A DNA stretch of 64,000 nucleotides from Cherax quadricarinatus (Eukaryota; Arthropoda; Malacostraca; Decapoda; Parastacidae). The notes below the pieces were generated by a model that had not been told where the DNA came from, made no database searches, and saw only the letters and a list, made by a program, of their open reading frames with translations. Positions within the stretch are counted from its first letter, which is position 1, and each line of letters begins with the position of its first letter. Positions 38,166-47,001 of the stretch are shown piece by piece. Position numbers and translations under genes: made by a program. The DNA is taken from positions 1,831,259-1,895,258 of the forward strand of contig NC_091322.1 in NCBI RefSeq assembly GCF_038502225.1. The letters run 5' to 3'.

Positions 38166-38603
38166 ATTATGAACACATGTGTAATCTACTGGTCCCCACA
38201 CCTGGCTGTAGCATAATAACCACTTAGGAACGAGCAAAAGGGCAGCAGAAAGAGTAATTGCTTGTATTTTCTTCACCAAATAATAATCTGGTGTGTACAA
38301 TATATATATCCTATGTACAATATATACAGCTATGCACAATAAGGCAAATATAAGCAAGAGACACAGTGAGAACTGTAGGAACCAGATGTTAAGGTAAATT
38401 TGCCAAGGATGATTCATAAGTGTACCACATCGCTTCACAACTTTGGCGGGCTTCTTTATGATTGGCTGGTTGAACTAAGGTACTGGTATAACAATAGGGC
38501 TCCTACTCATTAAACCCTTAGCACCTGGTTCGCTGGTCGGGAGGCAGCCTATATGGGTGTGTGACATACGCCGAATAAAATGTAACATACTCTTAGCATG
38601 CCA
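38166..38603 (-). mobile_element. 438-bp insertion in LINE D (possible solo LTR or short element)
   Basis: Comparison with the LINE-D copy at 51060-51110 shows that the native sequence continues directly across this point. The insert has no ORF. On the minus strand it carries a TATATATATTGTAC tract and an AATAAA near its end, as a solo LTR would, but no clear target duplication was found, so the class is unknown. Confidence 0.45.
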
Positions 38604-38879
38604 CAATTTATTTTTCGTGCCAAAGAGAATAGTTTCCATTTTCCCGAGGTGTAACGATAATTTGTTATTTATTAAACATTTGCTGCAGGACTCTAGTTCT
38701 ATTGATAGTACATTAGCTATATCTTGTGGGTCTTTACCTGACACTAACAGATCATTGTCTTCTGCATACAATAGAAACTTACACTTGACACTGATGAGCA
38801 TGTCATTCATAATATATTATGGTTGACCATATCGAAAGCCTTATGCAAGTTTAAGGTCACCATACCTATGTGATTCCCT

Positions 38880-39129
38880 CATTTTACCTTATTAAATAAC
38901 TCATTTTACCTTATTCCTAGTATATCTCCTTTATAGTATATTAATAAGATATAAGATACTATCTCCTTTATAGTATAATAATAAGGTTTAAAAAGGACCT
39001 CAATGGAAATAAGTCATTTTGTCTGACTTTTTTGGGGTTATCTCAGGTTCTCTACACATATGCTGCTATCTGTGTATGATAATCTATGCAATTGTATTTG
39101 TGTACACCTGAATAAACTTGCGACATTTG
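38880..39129 (+). mobile_element. LINE-D 3' end fragment, inserted in the minus-strand LINE D
   Basis: Matches the LINE-D 3' terminus at 52320-52575 (TATATCTCCTTTATAGTATA, AAGGACCTCAATGGAAATAA, TTTTTTGGGGTTATCTCAGG, CACCTGAATAAACTTG). A severely 5'-truncated insertion of the same family in opposite orientation. Confidence 0.7.
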
Positions 39130-39262
39130 AGTTCTCAAGTAAGCCATCAGATTAACTGGGAAAGTGTCGGTCGAGTAAGATCTCCTGAAACCTGATTGTT
39201 AACTATCGAGATTTTTTTTTGTCATTAAGATATTTAACTACTTTACAGTACACCACTTTCTC

Positions 39263-39552
39263 TAGAAAGTCCTGTAGATATAGATTACACAGTAGTAAGT
39301 GTGGATGTTCTGAACAGGGAGTAAGTTTAGATCTATGGAGAGTGGGGGGGTGTGTTGCCAGGGATGGGATTTAGTGATTATTCTTACTGCAGCTTTTTGT
39401 TGGGTTATTATTGGCTTAAGGTGTGTTGCTGCAGTTGAACCCCAAGCACAGATAGCATAGGTGAGGTATGGATATATAAGTGAATGGTATAGTGTGAGAA
39501 GGGCAGTTTGCGGTACGTAGTATCGTATCTTGGAGAGGATCCCCACCGTTTT
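39263..39552 (-). pseudogene. LINE ORF C-terminal fragment
   Basis: Open minus-strand frame KTVGILSKIRYYVPQTALLT then YPYLTYAICAWGSTAATHLK, typical of the thumb region downstream of LINE RT domains, ending in IHTYYCVIYIYRTF at 39262. No catalytic box is present. The family is separate from A-D. Confidence 0.7.
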
Positions 39553-39564
39553 GGATACTTTTTT

Positions 39565-39727
39565 TTATTATTATAATCAAGGGGAAGCGCTAAACCCGTA
39601 GGATTATACAGCGCCTGGGGGGAGGAATGTGGAAGGCATTCAGGCTTAATTCGGGGAACTGGAGCACAGATCCAATTCCCTAAATCAAGAGCCCCTCACC
39701 AACATTAAGGAACCTTCCCTGAGGGGA
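39565..39727 (-). mobile_element. Short (AAT)n-tailed retroelement, 163 bp
   Basis: Begins (plus strand) with TTATTATTATAATCAAGGGG and GAAGCGCTAAACCCGTAGGA and ends AAGGAACCTTCCCTGAGGGG. It matches the 162-bp copy at 50584-50745. It separates the two LINE fragments. No clear A/B boxes, so SINE versus LINE-tail origin is open. Confidence 0.75.
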
Positions 39728-40335
39728 TGGAAGCCATAGCAAGTGTACATTAATCCCTTTGTCCCGGATTTTTGAGTATCTATACCTGGCTTCTCCAATG
39801 AGCATGTTGTTGGAGTCATTATAAGAGTCAAGAGCCTTCAATGATGACATAGAATCAGTAATGATGATAAGAGTCCAGCTCAGTATCATAAGTTAGCTTG
39901 AGCGCCATTAGGATTGCAAACAATTCAGTTTGCAGTGTAGACGCCCAATTGTTAATTCTTATGCTTACTCGACAAATTTATTATGGTTCTTAACTAGGGA
40001 GGTGGCAACAAGAGCAGATGCAGCCCTGCCAGAAGACTCCTGTTTAGATCCATCAGTGTATATAACTTGTGATAACTTATTACTACCAACTAGGCGAGAA
40101 ATTTCTTCTTGAGAAGTTGCTTTAACAAGTGATTTAAGGAAGGGATTACTAGCAATGAGCTTCTTGGGAGGGACTTGCAGGTATGTGATATTAAATGAAC
40201 ACATCTTCCATGGAGGGGTGAAATGCTCTTGTTGTCTACAGTGATACAGTTCATGCAGGTTATTAAACTTAATGCAATTGCACGTTTTCACAATCCATTT
40301 AGATCTGTGTTTATTTACTTCGACACTTAGCAAGG
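39728..40335 (-). pseudogene. LINE RNase H domain fragment
   Basis: Minus-strand frames with a type I RNase H signature: VIYTDGSKQESSGRAASALV (first Asp), a QTELFAILMAL block around 39910-39940 across a frameshift (Glu), and ITDSMSSLKALDS with INVHLLWLPSPQG (second Asp and the HxxWxPxH-like end). RNase H C-terminal to RT occurs in I/Ingi/R1-type LINEs. The RT is absent and the end is cut by the short retroelement. Confidence 0.65.
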
Positions 40336-40563
40336 TTTATTGTGACTGCCCCTCACCAGTTCCACATAAAGTGTTGACACGCCTGCGTCCACTTTCCGCC
40401 ATGATATTCCAATACTGAAACTATGTATTGTGCGAAAACAAAAGCATTCACATTGCTAAACTCACACACTGGTATTTAGTCACTTAGCCATAATACCAAC
40501 TTACCTCATAATTTGTAATATTTTAAAGTTAAGAATTAATCTAAATCTGCCCGAAATGCCTAG

Positions 40564-41069
40564 CCATTATATACACCTGGAAAATCCTAGAGGGACTAGT
40601 ACCGAACTTGCACACTCTTCAGGTCACTTGTTCTATCTAGGCTGGAATATTGCTGCACACTAACAACACCTTTCAAGGCAGGTGAAATTGCTGACCTAGA
40701 AAATATACAGAGAACCTTCACGGCGCGCATAACGGAGATAAAACACCTCAATTACTGGGAGCGCTTGAGGTTCCTAAAACTGTATTCCCTGGAATGCAGG
40801 CGGGAGAGATACATGATTATATACACCTGGAAAATCCTAGAGGGACTAGTACCGAACTTGCACACGAAAATCACTCACTACGAAAGCAAAAGACTTGCCA
40901 GACGATGCAACATCCCCCCAATGAAAAGCAGGGGTGTCACTAGCACGTTAAGAGACCATACAATAAGTGTCAGGGGCCCGAGACTGTTCAACTGCCTCCC
41001 AGCATACATAAGGGGGATTACCAACAGACCCCTGGCAGTCTTCAAGCTGGCACTGGACAAGAACCTAAA
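40564..41069 (+). pseudogene. LINE family C, copy 3 (5' part), cut by the Gypsy element
   Basis: Carries the RT C-terminal region: LEYCCTLTTPFKAGEIADL, YWERLRFLKLYSLECRRER, RGPRLFNCLPAYIRGI to KLALDKNLN at 41069. The 3' rest follows the Gypsy element at 49474. The first 50 bp (40564-40615) duplicate sequence found about 250 bp further in (40815-40866), then the order restarts at CTTCAGGTCACTTGTTC. Confidence 0.85.
41066..41069. repeat. Gypsy target site duplication, left (TAAA)
   Basis: TAAA directly before the left LTR, repeated at 49474-49477 directly after the right LTR. The uninterrupted LINE-C copy 2 has CCTAAAGTC here, confirming a 4-bp duplication, as usual for Ty3/Gypsy elements. Confidence 0.85.
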
Positions 41070-41344
41070 TATCATGTGGGAGTTCGACACGTGGATTAGG
41101 TAAGAAATACTCACGTAGGCTGGTGGTACGTATAATTACAGATAATGTGTGTAACGCCCTTGCAGCCGTACCTATCTCCTTGCTCACACTCGTAACACTG
41201 ACTGACTGGCCGCCCAGTACCCATAGAGGGTCTTTGAATACTGCCAGGTCAGCTCAATATGAATAGACAGTGACTCAGGCAGAGACGGTTGGTTGTGAGT
41301 CAACTGGCACAGTGGTTACTGGTAACTGGTTACTACTACTGAGA
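41070..41344 (-). repeat. Gypsy 3' LTR, 275 bp
   Basis: Starts TATCATGTGGGAG and ends CTACTACTGAGA on the plus strand. Ends are not TG...CA, which is unusual but known among Gypsy-group elements. Differences from the other LTR: G versus A near 41125 and T versus C near 41295. Confidence 0.93.
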
Positions 41345-41785
41345 GCTCGGCGACGCTAATGTATGTCGTCCCGACATACAACTAATACAAACTAAGGCAG
41401 GTATACGGCTTGGGCTGATTCTATACAATGTCAAAGTACACAACAATTAAACATTATAACATACATAAGTAGAACATTGGAATGGAAGCTTACGTGACTG
41501 AAACTGTAATGCAATACAAGGTATACTATAGTACAACTTAAAACTCAACAAATGAACAACGAACTCAACGTTGAGATTACAAGAGATAAAAAAATTTTTT
41601 TTGATCGATCGATCTGTATTCATGTGATCTACGGATTCTGAGGAAGGAATATATACAAAGAAAGAGTGTTTAACAGAAAGGCAGATTCGGTGCACTCAAA
41701 TCTAGACTGTTAACTCTCAGAACGCGGAGAGAACATGAACACAAAAAAAAATTCTTGAATACTGATAAGTTGATACTGTAATTAT
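41345..41785 (-). other. Gypsy 3' untranslated region
   Basis: Between the pol stop and the 3' LTR. It contains a GTATGTCG-TCC-CGACATAC palindrome at about 41360-41380, next to the LTR. No clear polypurine tract was seen beside the LTR. Confidence 0.6.
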
Positions 41786-44700
41786 TCATCTATACAGGTT
41801 ATTTACATTTAACCCCAACTCTGCTAGGGTGAGATTGACATATGCAGAATGGGTGTCATCTCTGGGAGGATCAAACTCTGTAGCATTGGCTAACTCATGC
41901 TGTATTTGAGGCAAATCTGAATTAGAAGTTACAAATGATACTTGAGGATTTCTCAATACCTGTCGTGTACGTAGGGAATAACGACATTCAGGTTGATCGT
42001 CTGACTGAGTATCAGAGGAAGAGAGTACAGGATCAGGAGGATTGTCAGAGTCTGTCACATTAGTCTGGGTTGGAACATCATTATCATCACATACTAACTT
42101 CATATGATCCAAATGCGATTCTTTATACTGACCAGTACTAATCTCTCTAACCTTATACTTATTACCAGTGATATGTTCAACTACTCGATAAGGACCAACA
42201 AACTTTTGATCAAGCTTTGGCATTGCAGACGTTTTGTTAAAGTTAATCAGCATAACTCTCGAACCTACTTTGATTTTGGATGGCTTTGCTCGAGTGTTTG
42301 CGACTCTTGTAAATTCTGCTGTTGATTTATGAAGTGTTTCACGGATTCTTCTAAAAACACTTTGAGCTAAGCTGGTACGAGTTGCTATGAAATCATCAGG
42401 GTTGTAATTTGGTTTCGGATTAGAATATAACAACTCATAAGGCAAACGTTTATCTACACCATACAATGCATAATGTGGAGTGTCACCTATAGAAACATTG
42501 TAAGCAGAATTTATAGCACACTGCACATCAGGTATAACTTCATCCCAAGTTTCACTGTTGGGATTGATAGTGGCTCTCAAGACATCAAGTACTTTCTTAT
42601 TGGTTCGTTCCGCTAACCCATTGCTGGCAGGATGATGAGGAACAATGGTGGATTTAGAGATCTTGTACAAGGTGCACAAATTTTCAAGAATTTCATTACA
42701 GAATTCACCTCCATTATCTGTTACTAGGGACTTAGGAGTGGTATGCCTGCAGATAATGCGTTCTTTAAACACTTTAGCTACTGTCTCGGCAGTCTTATCT
42801 GCAATAGGAACTAACTCACAATATCTGGTGAAATGGTCTACCATAACACACAGATGTTTGTTGCCTTGGAGGGAACATTGGAAATTAGTTAACAAATCTA
42901 GCGCAACTCTTTCCCAAGGTTCGCTAGTAGTTGGATATACTTGGATTGGGTTAGGACCATTAGCATTGCCTTTATGTTGCATGCAGACACTACATTTCTT
43001 AACATACTCAGAAATATCAGTTGCCATACGAGGCCAAAAGTATTTCAATCTGGCTTGTTTTACTGAACGATCCATGCCAGGGTGTGCAACACCTGGTACA
43101 TCGTGAACTAGCTGTAAGGCTACATTCACTAGTGACTGTGGAATTACTAACTGGTATACTCTTCTGCTAGGAGTACCCAACTCGGCTGTTCGATACAGTA
43201 ATTCTTGGTTCATGACAAAGTCACTGATGGGTGCTGGTGGCTTCACAGTCAGAATAAGATCTTCCTGGAGCAGGAATCGAATCACACCAGACCACATGGG
43301 ATCTGTTCGTTGAGCATTCTTTACATCTTCAGCACTAAATGGAGGGTCTGCAGTTACTATACTAACATGTCGCGATAAGGCATCTGCGACTACATTTGAC
43401 TTGCCAGGTAAATGCTCAAAGGTGGGATTGAACTCTTGGATAGTCAAGGTCCATCTGGCTAACCTTCCAGTAGGTTGTTTGTTCTGGAATAAGGGTATCA
43501 GTGGAGCATGGTCTGTCAAGACATGAACAGAGTACTGATAAATAATGTCTCGGAAGTGCTTTAAAGACCATACTATTGCTAAAGCTTCTTGCTCAGTTAC
43601 TGTATAATTACGTTCAGCCTTTGTAAGGACTCGGCTAGCAAATGCAACTGCGTTGTACTTGCCATCGGTCTTCTGAGCTAGTACGGCACCTATGCCAATT
43701 GAACTAGCATCAGTTGTCAGATAGAAGGGTTTAGAAAAATCTGGAAATTTCAAAATTGGAGCAGATGTTAGCTTTTCTTTTAGAGTTTGGAATGCTCTTT
43801 CTTGACGGAAGGTCCAAACAAAAGGAGCATCTTTCTTAAGCAACTCAGTTAGAGGAGCAGCTATGGAAGAAAAATTGGCAATGAAAGATCTATAAAAACC
43901 TGCTAAGCCCACAAAGGATCTTACGGCATCAGCAGTTTTGGGAGTTGGAAAATTTAGTACTGCAGTTACTTTACTCTGGTCAGTCGTAACCCCTCTAGGA
44001 GTGACTACGTGACCAAGAAACTTAATTTCTGATCTGAAAAATTGACATTTAGACAGTTTGATCTTTAAATTGGCTTCTTCAAGCTTACCAAGTACTACAT
44101 CAAGTCTTTTCAAGTGTGTATCCACGTCTTTAGACATGACGATTACGTCATCTAAGTACACCATAAGTGCATTACCTATGAGACCTCTAAAGATATTAGG
44201 CATGAGCCTTGAGAACGTGATAGGGGAAGATCGTAATCCAAACGCCATACGGAGGAAGTGATAATGACCTGTAGGAGTGGAGAATGCAGTTAGCTCTTGG
44301 CTGTCCTCGTGAAGAGGGACTTCCCAAAACCCTTGTAACAAATCCAGGGTTGAAAAGACTTTGTTATCTCCGATATTACGTAAAAGATCACCCAGTACTG
44401 GGAGTGGAAAGCGATCTGGAATGGTTTTCGCGTTTAACTTTCTAAAGTCAATCACTGGGCGCCAAGTACCATCCTTCTTAGGTACTAGTATCAAGGGTGC
44501 ATTCCAAGGTGAATTGCTAGGTGCAATAACTCCATCATCAAGCATTTGATTGATCAATTCTTCTGCGACAGCAACTTGTGAATGAGGCATTCTGTATGCA
44601 GGTATGTAGATAGGTCTAGTAACAGGTTCAAGTGGAATACGATGGGACAATAAGTTCGTTATACCCATCTTCTCACCTGGTAAAGCAATGGCTTTACGAC

Positions 44701-46015
44701 GTTTGTTCAACAGAGTCAACAAACGCTTGACTTCATCTGGGAAGTCAGTGGGAGCTAAGTCTTTCTCCTCAACTGGTGGAACAGATTGATCCAGTGAAGT
44801 GGATGAGGTCTCCCCGGCAGAAATAGCACCGACCCACTGGTCAGGTGACAACTCATCCTCTACCTGAACAGGGTAAGGATAGTGAACAAGGTCAACAAGA
44901 TTGGTATTTGCTCTGAGGCGAACACTGTGACCAGAAGTGTTGGCCAGGTAGAAATGGATCTTACTATCTCGTACAACATGTAAGGATGGTTCAACAAATA
45001 GACCTTTTACTTTGCAAGAATCACTGTCAACTAGGACGTTATCACCATCTGGAACACTAGGAACAAGAACAGACACTCTAGTGAGAGCACTAGCCGCAAC
45101 AGAGACGTCTTTCTGCAGACGGCATGTGACATCAACAAGAGATGGCATTACTAGTTGCAAGTAATTGTTTTCTGACAAGGCATCCCCTGTGGAGAAACTA
45201 CTACTCGAACTAGCAGGCATTGCAGGGATAGGTTGTGCACTCAAGACAATCTGAGTGTCCTCGGACACTTGAGGCATCGGACTATCCTGCAAGTCTGAAG
45301 GTATAGGTGGAACACTGATGGGAGTGACAGAATTACCAGTGCCTGACCGCTTGGGTACGCTACTGGAGAATGCATTAGCTTGTAAGGACTTAATCCGTAC
45401 ATCATACTCTGCAGCAGTATAACAGATTTCTGATCCAAGCTGGTAACCCCAGAATGGAACGATCAAGTCGTCAATTTGGGCATGCCATCGATAAGGGTCG
45501 AGCACAATGCGTAAGTCTCGCATGGAAGCAAAGCCCAGTAGAAGGTCACCAGGGAAAGTAATCTGGTCGACAACGAGGAAGGAAGCAGTGAAGTCTCTAC
45601 CTTGGATAGAAAAGGTTAGGGAAGTCCGACCTCGGACACACAGGTGAGAACCAGATACTCCACTAAGGGAGGACACATGAGTCGGTTCTACGAGAAGGAC
45701 ATGTCGTAACTGCTTATCCTTAAACAAACTAGACCTAATAATATTGACTTGCGCACCAGAGTCCATGAACAAATGAACGGGCACATTATAAACAGATGCT
45801 TGCACTATAGGGCCTATGGTTGCATTGGAAGTTATGTGCAAACAAAAAGGTGGATTGTCATCAGAAAAGACTTGTTCTACTTCATCCCCAAAATCATCTA
45901 TGTCAGAGACATGTGAAGCAACATCATCAGCAGGGTTGTCATTCTCGAGACTGCTTAAGGCTTCAAAGGAATTGTGAACGGGGATGGTGTACTCATTATC
46001 ACCTACTGTCACCAT
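41786..46015 (-). CDS. pol: Gypsy pol polyprotein (protease, RT, RNase H, integrase)
   Basis: 1409 residues, uninterrupted. Protease DSGA at 85-88. RT about 500-680 with LVPKKDGTWRPVIDFRKLNA, FSTLDLLQGFWEVPL and catalytic YLDD at 620-623. RNase H from about 764 with TTDAS (Asp 769), Glu 810 and LTDHAPL (Asp 835). Integrase: HHCC zinc motif (His 971, His 978, Cys 1008, Cys 1011), then the DD(35)E core with Asp 1040, Asp 1100 (VTDNGGEF) and Glu 1136 (GLAERTNK), and a C-terminal GPY module (KFVGPYRVVEHI). All catalytic residues inspected are present. The ATG overlaps the gag stop (ATGGTGA); pol is in the -1 frame relative to gag, so it is made either by frameshifting or by restart. The domain order supports the Ty3/Gypsy group. 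Confidence 0.96.
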   Translation of the reverse strand: MVTVGDNEYTIPVHNSFEALSSLENDNPADDVASHVSDIDDFGDEVEQVFSDDNPPFCLHITSNATIGPIVQASVYNVPVHLFMDSGAQVNIIRSSLFKDKQLRHVLLVEPTHVSSLSGVSGSHLCVRGRTSLTFSIQGRDFTASFLVVDQITFPGDLLLGFASMRDLRIVLDPYRWHAQIDDLIVPFWGYQLGSEICYTAAEYDVRIKSLQANAFSSSVPKRSGTGNSVTPISVPPIPSDLQDSPMPQVSEDTQIVLSAQPIPAMPASSSSSFSTGDALSENNYLQLVMPSLVDVTCRLQKDVSVAASALTRVSVLVPSVPDGDNVLVDSDSCKVKGLFVEPSLHVVRDSKIHFYLANTSGHSVRLRANTNLVDLVHYPYPVQVEDELSPDQWVGAISAGETSSTSLDQSVPPVEEKDLAPTDFPDEVKRLLTLLNKRRKAIALPGEKMGITNLLSHRIPLEPVTRPIYIPAYRMPHSQVAVAEELINQMLDDGVIAPSNSPWNAPLILVPKKDGTWRPVIDFRKLNAKTIPDRFPLPVLGDLLRNIGDNKVFSTLDLLQGFWEVPLHEDSQELTAFSTPTGHYHFLRMAFGLRSSPITFSRLMPNIFRGLIGNALMVYLDDVIVMSKDVDTHLKRLDVVLGKLEEANLKIKLSKCQFFRSEIKFLGHVVTPRGVTTDQSKVTAVLNFPTPKTADAVRSFVGLAGFYRSFIANFSSIAAPLTELLKKDAPFVWTFRQERAFQTLKEKLTSAPILKFPDFSKPFYLTTDASSIGIGAVLAQKTDGKYNAVAFASRVLTKAERNYTVTEQEALAIVWSLKHFRDIIYQYSVHVLTDHAPLIPLFQNKQPTGRLARWTLTIQEFNPTFEHLPGKSNVVADALSRHVSIVTADPPFSAEDVKNAQRTDPMWSGVIRFLLQEDLILTVKPPAPISDFVMNQELLYRTAELGTPSRRVYQLVIPQSLVNVALQLVHDVPGVAHPGMDRSVKQARLKYFWPRMATDISEYVKKCSVCMQHKGNANGPNPIQVYPTTSEPWERVALDLLTNFQCSLQGNKHLCVMVDHFTRYCELVPIADKTAETVAKVFKERIICRHTTPKSLVTDNGGEFCNEILENLCTLYKISKSTIVPHHPASNGLAERTNKKVLDVLRATINPNSETWDEVIPDVQCAINSAYNVSIGDTPHYALYGVDKRLPYELLYSNPKPNYNPDDFIATRTSLAQSVFRRIRETLHKSTAEFTRVANTRAKPSKIKVGSRVMLINFNKTSAMPKLDQKFVGPYRVVEHITGNKYKVREISTGQYKESHLDHMKLVCDDNDVPTQTNVTDSDNPPDPVLSSSDTQSDDQPECRYSLRTRQVLRNPQVSFVTSNSDLPQIQHELANATEFDPPRDDTHSAYVNLTLAELGLNVNNLYR

Positions 46016-47001
46016 GGGACGGTTTGACTGGGGCGCTCGAATTCCCCCGAATTGGAAGAACGAGCCTGGTTCTGGTTAGTTTGAGAATTGGAAGAATGAG
46101 CCTGATTCTGGTTATTTTGAGAACCACGATATCTGTTTCCTCTATGGGTTCTGCGGTTGGAACGGCCACGGAAAGACCTAGAGTACTGAAGGTTATAGAG
46201 AGCATTGCACTCAGATGTGTCATGTCCATGTATTCTATGATAAGTACAGTAGGGAAGATCTGGGTACTCATCATCAGTACGACGTCTCTTAGGGTAACTA
46301 TCAGGACAATTAATTGCAATATGGCCACGGAAACCACAGTTATAACAAGTCCGCCGACTATGGTTACTGATTATACTATGAATACTACGAGGTGTATAAC
46401 GACTCTGTACACTAGTTCTTGGTGATCTCTGAGATGGTTGACGACCATGATTTGTCTCTGTGGCGCAAACAAGAGGTGGTGCAGACTGAGGCATATGTGT
46501 GACATTACTTTTGATACAAGGGAAAGTACCCTGGGGGCACAAGGAACGTACATGATTTAAGGCTGTAAGTGGTTCCATCGTCACAGTTGGAGGATGAGCC
46601 TCATAAGCACACACGGAAGCGGGTGGCATTAGTTCTTTAATTGCTCCAAAAGCTGCCATTTTAGCAAATGATGCTGTGGATGGTTTATCCTCGTCAGGGA
46701 CAAAAGATGATGATTGGACAGCATTGATAAATGATGATAAAAGTTTGTCTAATCTAACAGCAAATGCACTCAACGATTCATTACTCATGGGTGTAGCATT
46801 CACTAGTTCCCTAAGAACGACATATGGATCAGCTGTTTTTACTGGGACAAGGAAAGAACGAATCAGTTCCTCATATTGTGACCACTTAGTAAGATTCCTG
46901 AAGTCTCGCATATCAAGGAGATCTACAACGTGAACAGCAGCAGGGGATCGATAAAGAGCTTCTTTAGCAAGTCTGATAAGACTTGACGGTATGTGAGACA
47001 T
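46009..47001 (-). CDS. gag: Gypsy gag protein
   Basis: About 330 residues if started at ATG 47001-46999 (MSHIPSSLIRLAKEAL); an upstream in-frame ATG at 47034 would add 11 hydrophobic residues and looks less likely. The N-terminal two thirds is a helical capsid-like region. A single CCHC zinc knuckle, CYNCGFRGHIAINC (C-x2-C-x4-H-x4-C), lies near residues 219-232, followed by a basic, Asn/Gln/Ser-rich tail (RGSQNNQNQAHSSNSQTNQN). Gag packages element RNA into particles. The TGA stop overlaps the pol ATG. Confidence 0.92.
   Translation of the reverse strand: MSHIPSSLIRLAKEALYRSPAAVHVVDLLDMRDFRNLTKWSQYEELIRSFLVPVKTADPYVVLRELVNATPMSNESLSAFAVRLDKLLSSFINAVQSSSFVPDEDKPSTASFAKMAAFGAIKELMPPASVCAYEAHPPTVTMEPLTALNHVRSLCPQGTFPCIKSNVTHMPQSAPPLVCATETNHGRQPSQRSPRTSVQSRYTPRSIHSIISNHSRRTCYNCGFRGHIAINCPDSYPKRRRTDDEYPDLPYCTYHRIHGHDTSECNALYNLQYSRSFRGRSNRRTHRGNRYRGSQNNQNQAHSSNSQTNQNQARSSNSGEFERPSQTVPW

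Larger units (their letters stand above)
37247..39262 (-). pseudogene. LINE family D, minus copy, decayed and multiply interrupted
   Basis: Reading the minus strand from 39262: SGFRRSYSTDTFPVNLMAYL (39130-39210), an insertion, LHKAFDMVNH near 38850, NDMLISVKCKFLLYAEDNDL (catalytic YADD altered to YAED, with DNDL following), LFGTKNKL near 38620, a 438-bp insertion, NFNVQCNGEPITSVSSMKYL (38091-38160), and the C-terminal ASYTFYCTAIKECNKLPAHV near 37600. The 3' end with GGTTATCCTACTAGGTAATC is at about 37250-37310. Non-functional. Confidence 0.75.

Noticed and set aside
41350..41400. Polypurine tract next to the Gypsy 3' LTR
   Set aside because: No run of purines of useful length was found beside the LTR; only a GTATGTCG/CGACATAC palindrome is there.
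45820..46425. Plus-strand 201-codon frame opposite Gypsy gag/pol
   Set aside because: Antisense shadow of the gag-pol junction with no recognisable domain.
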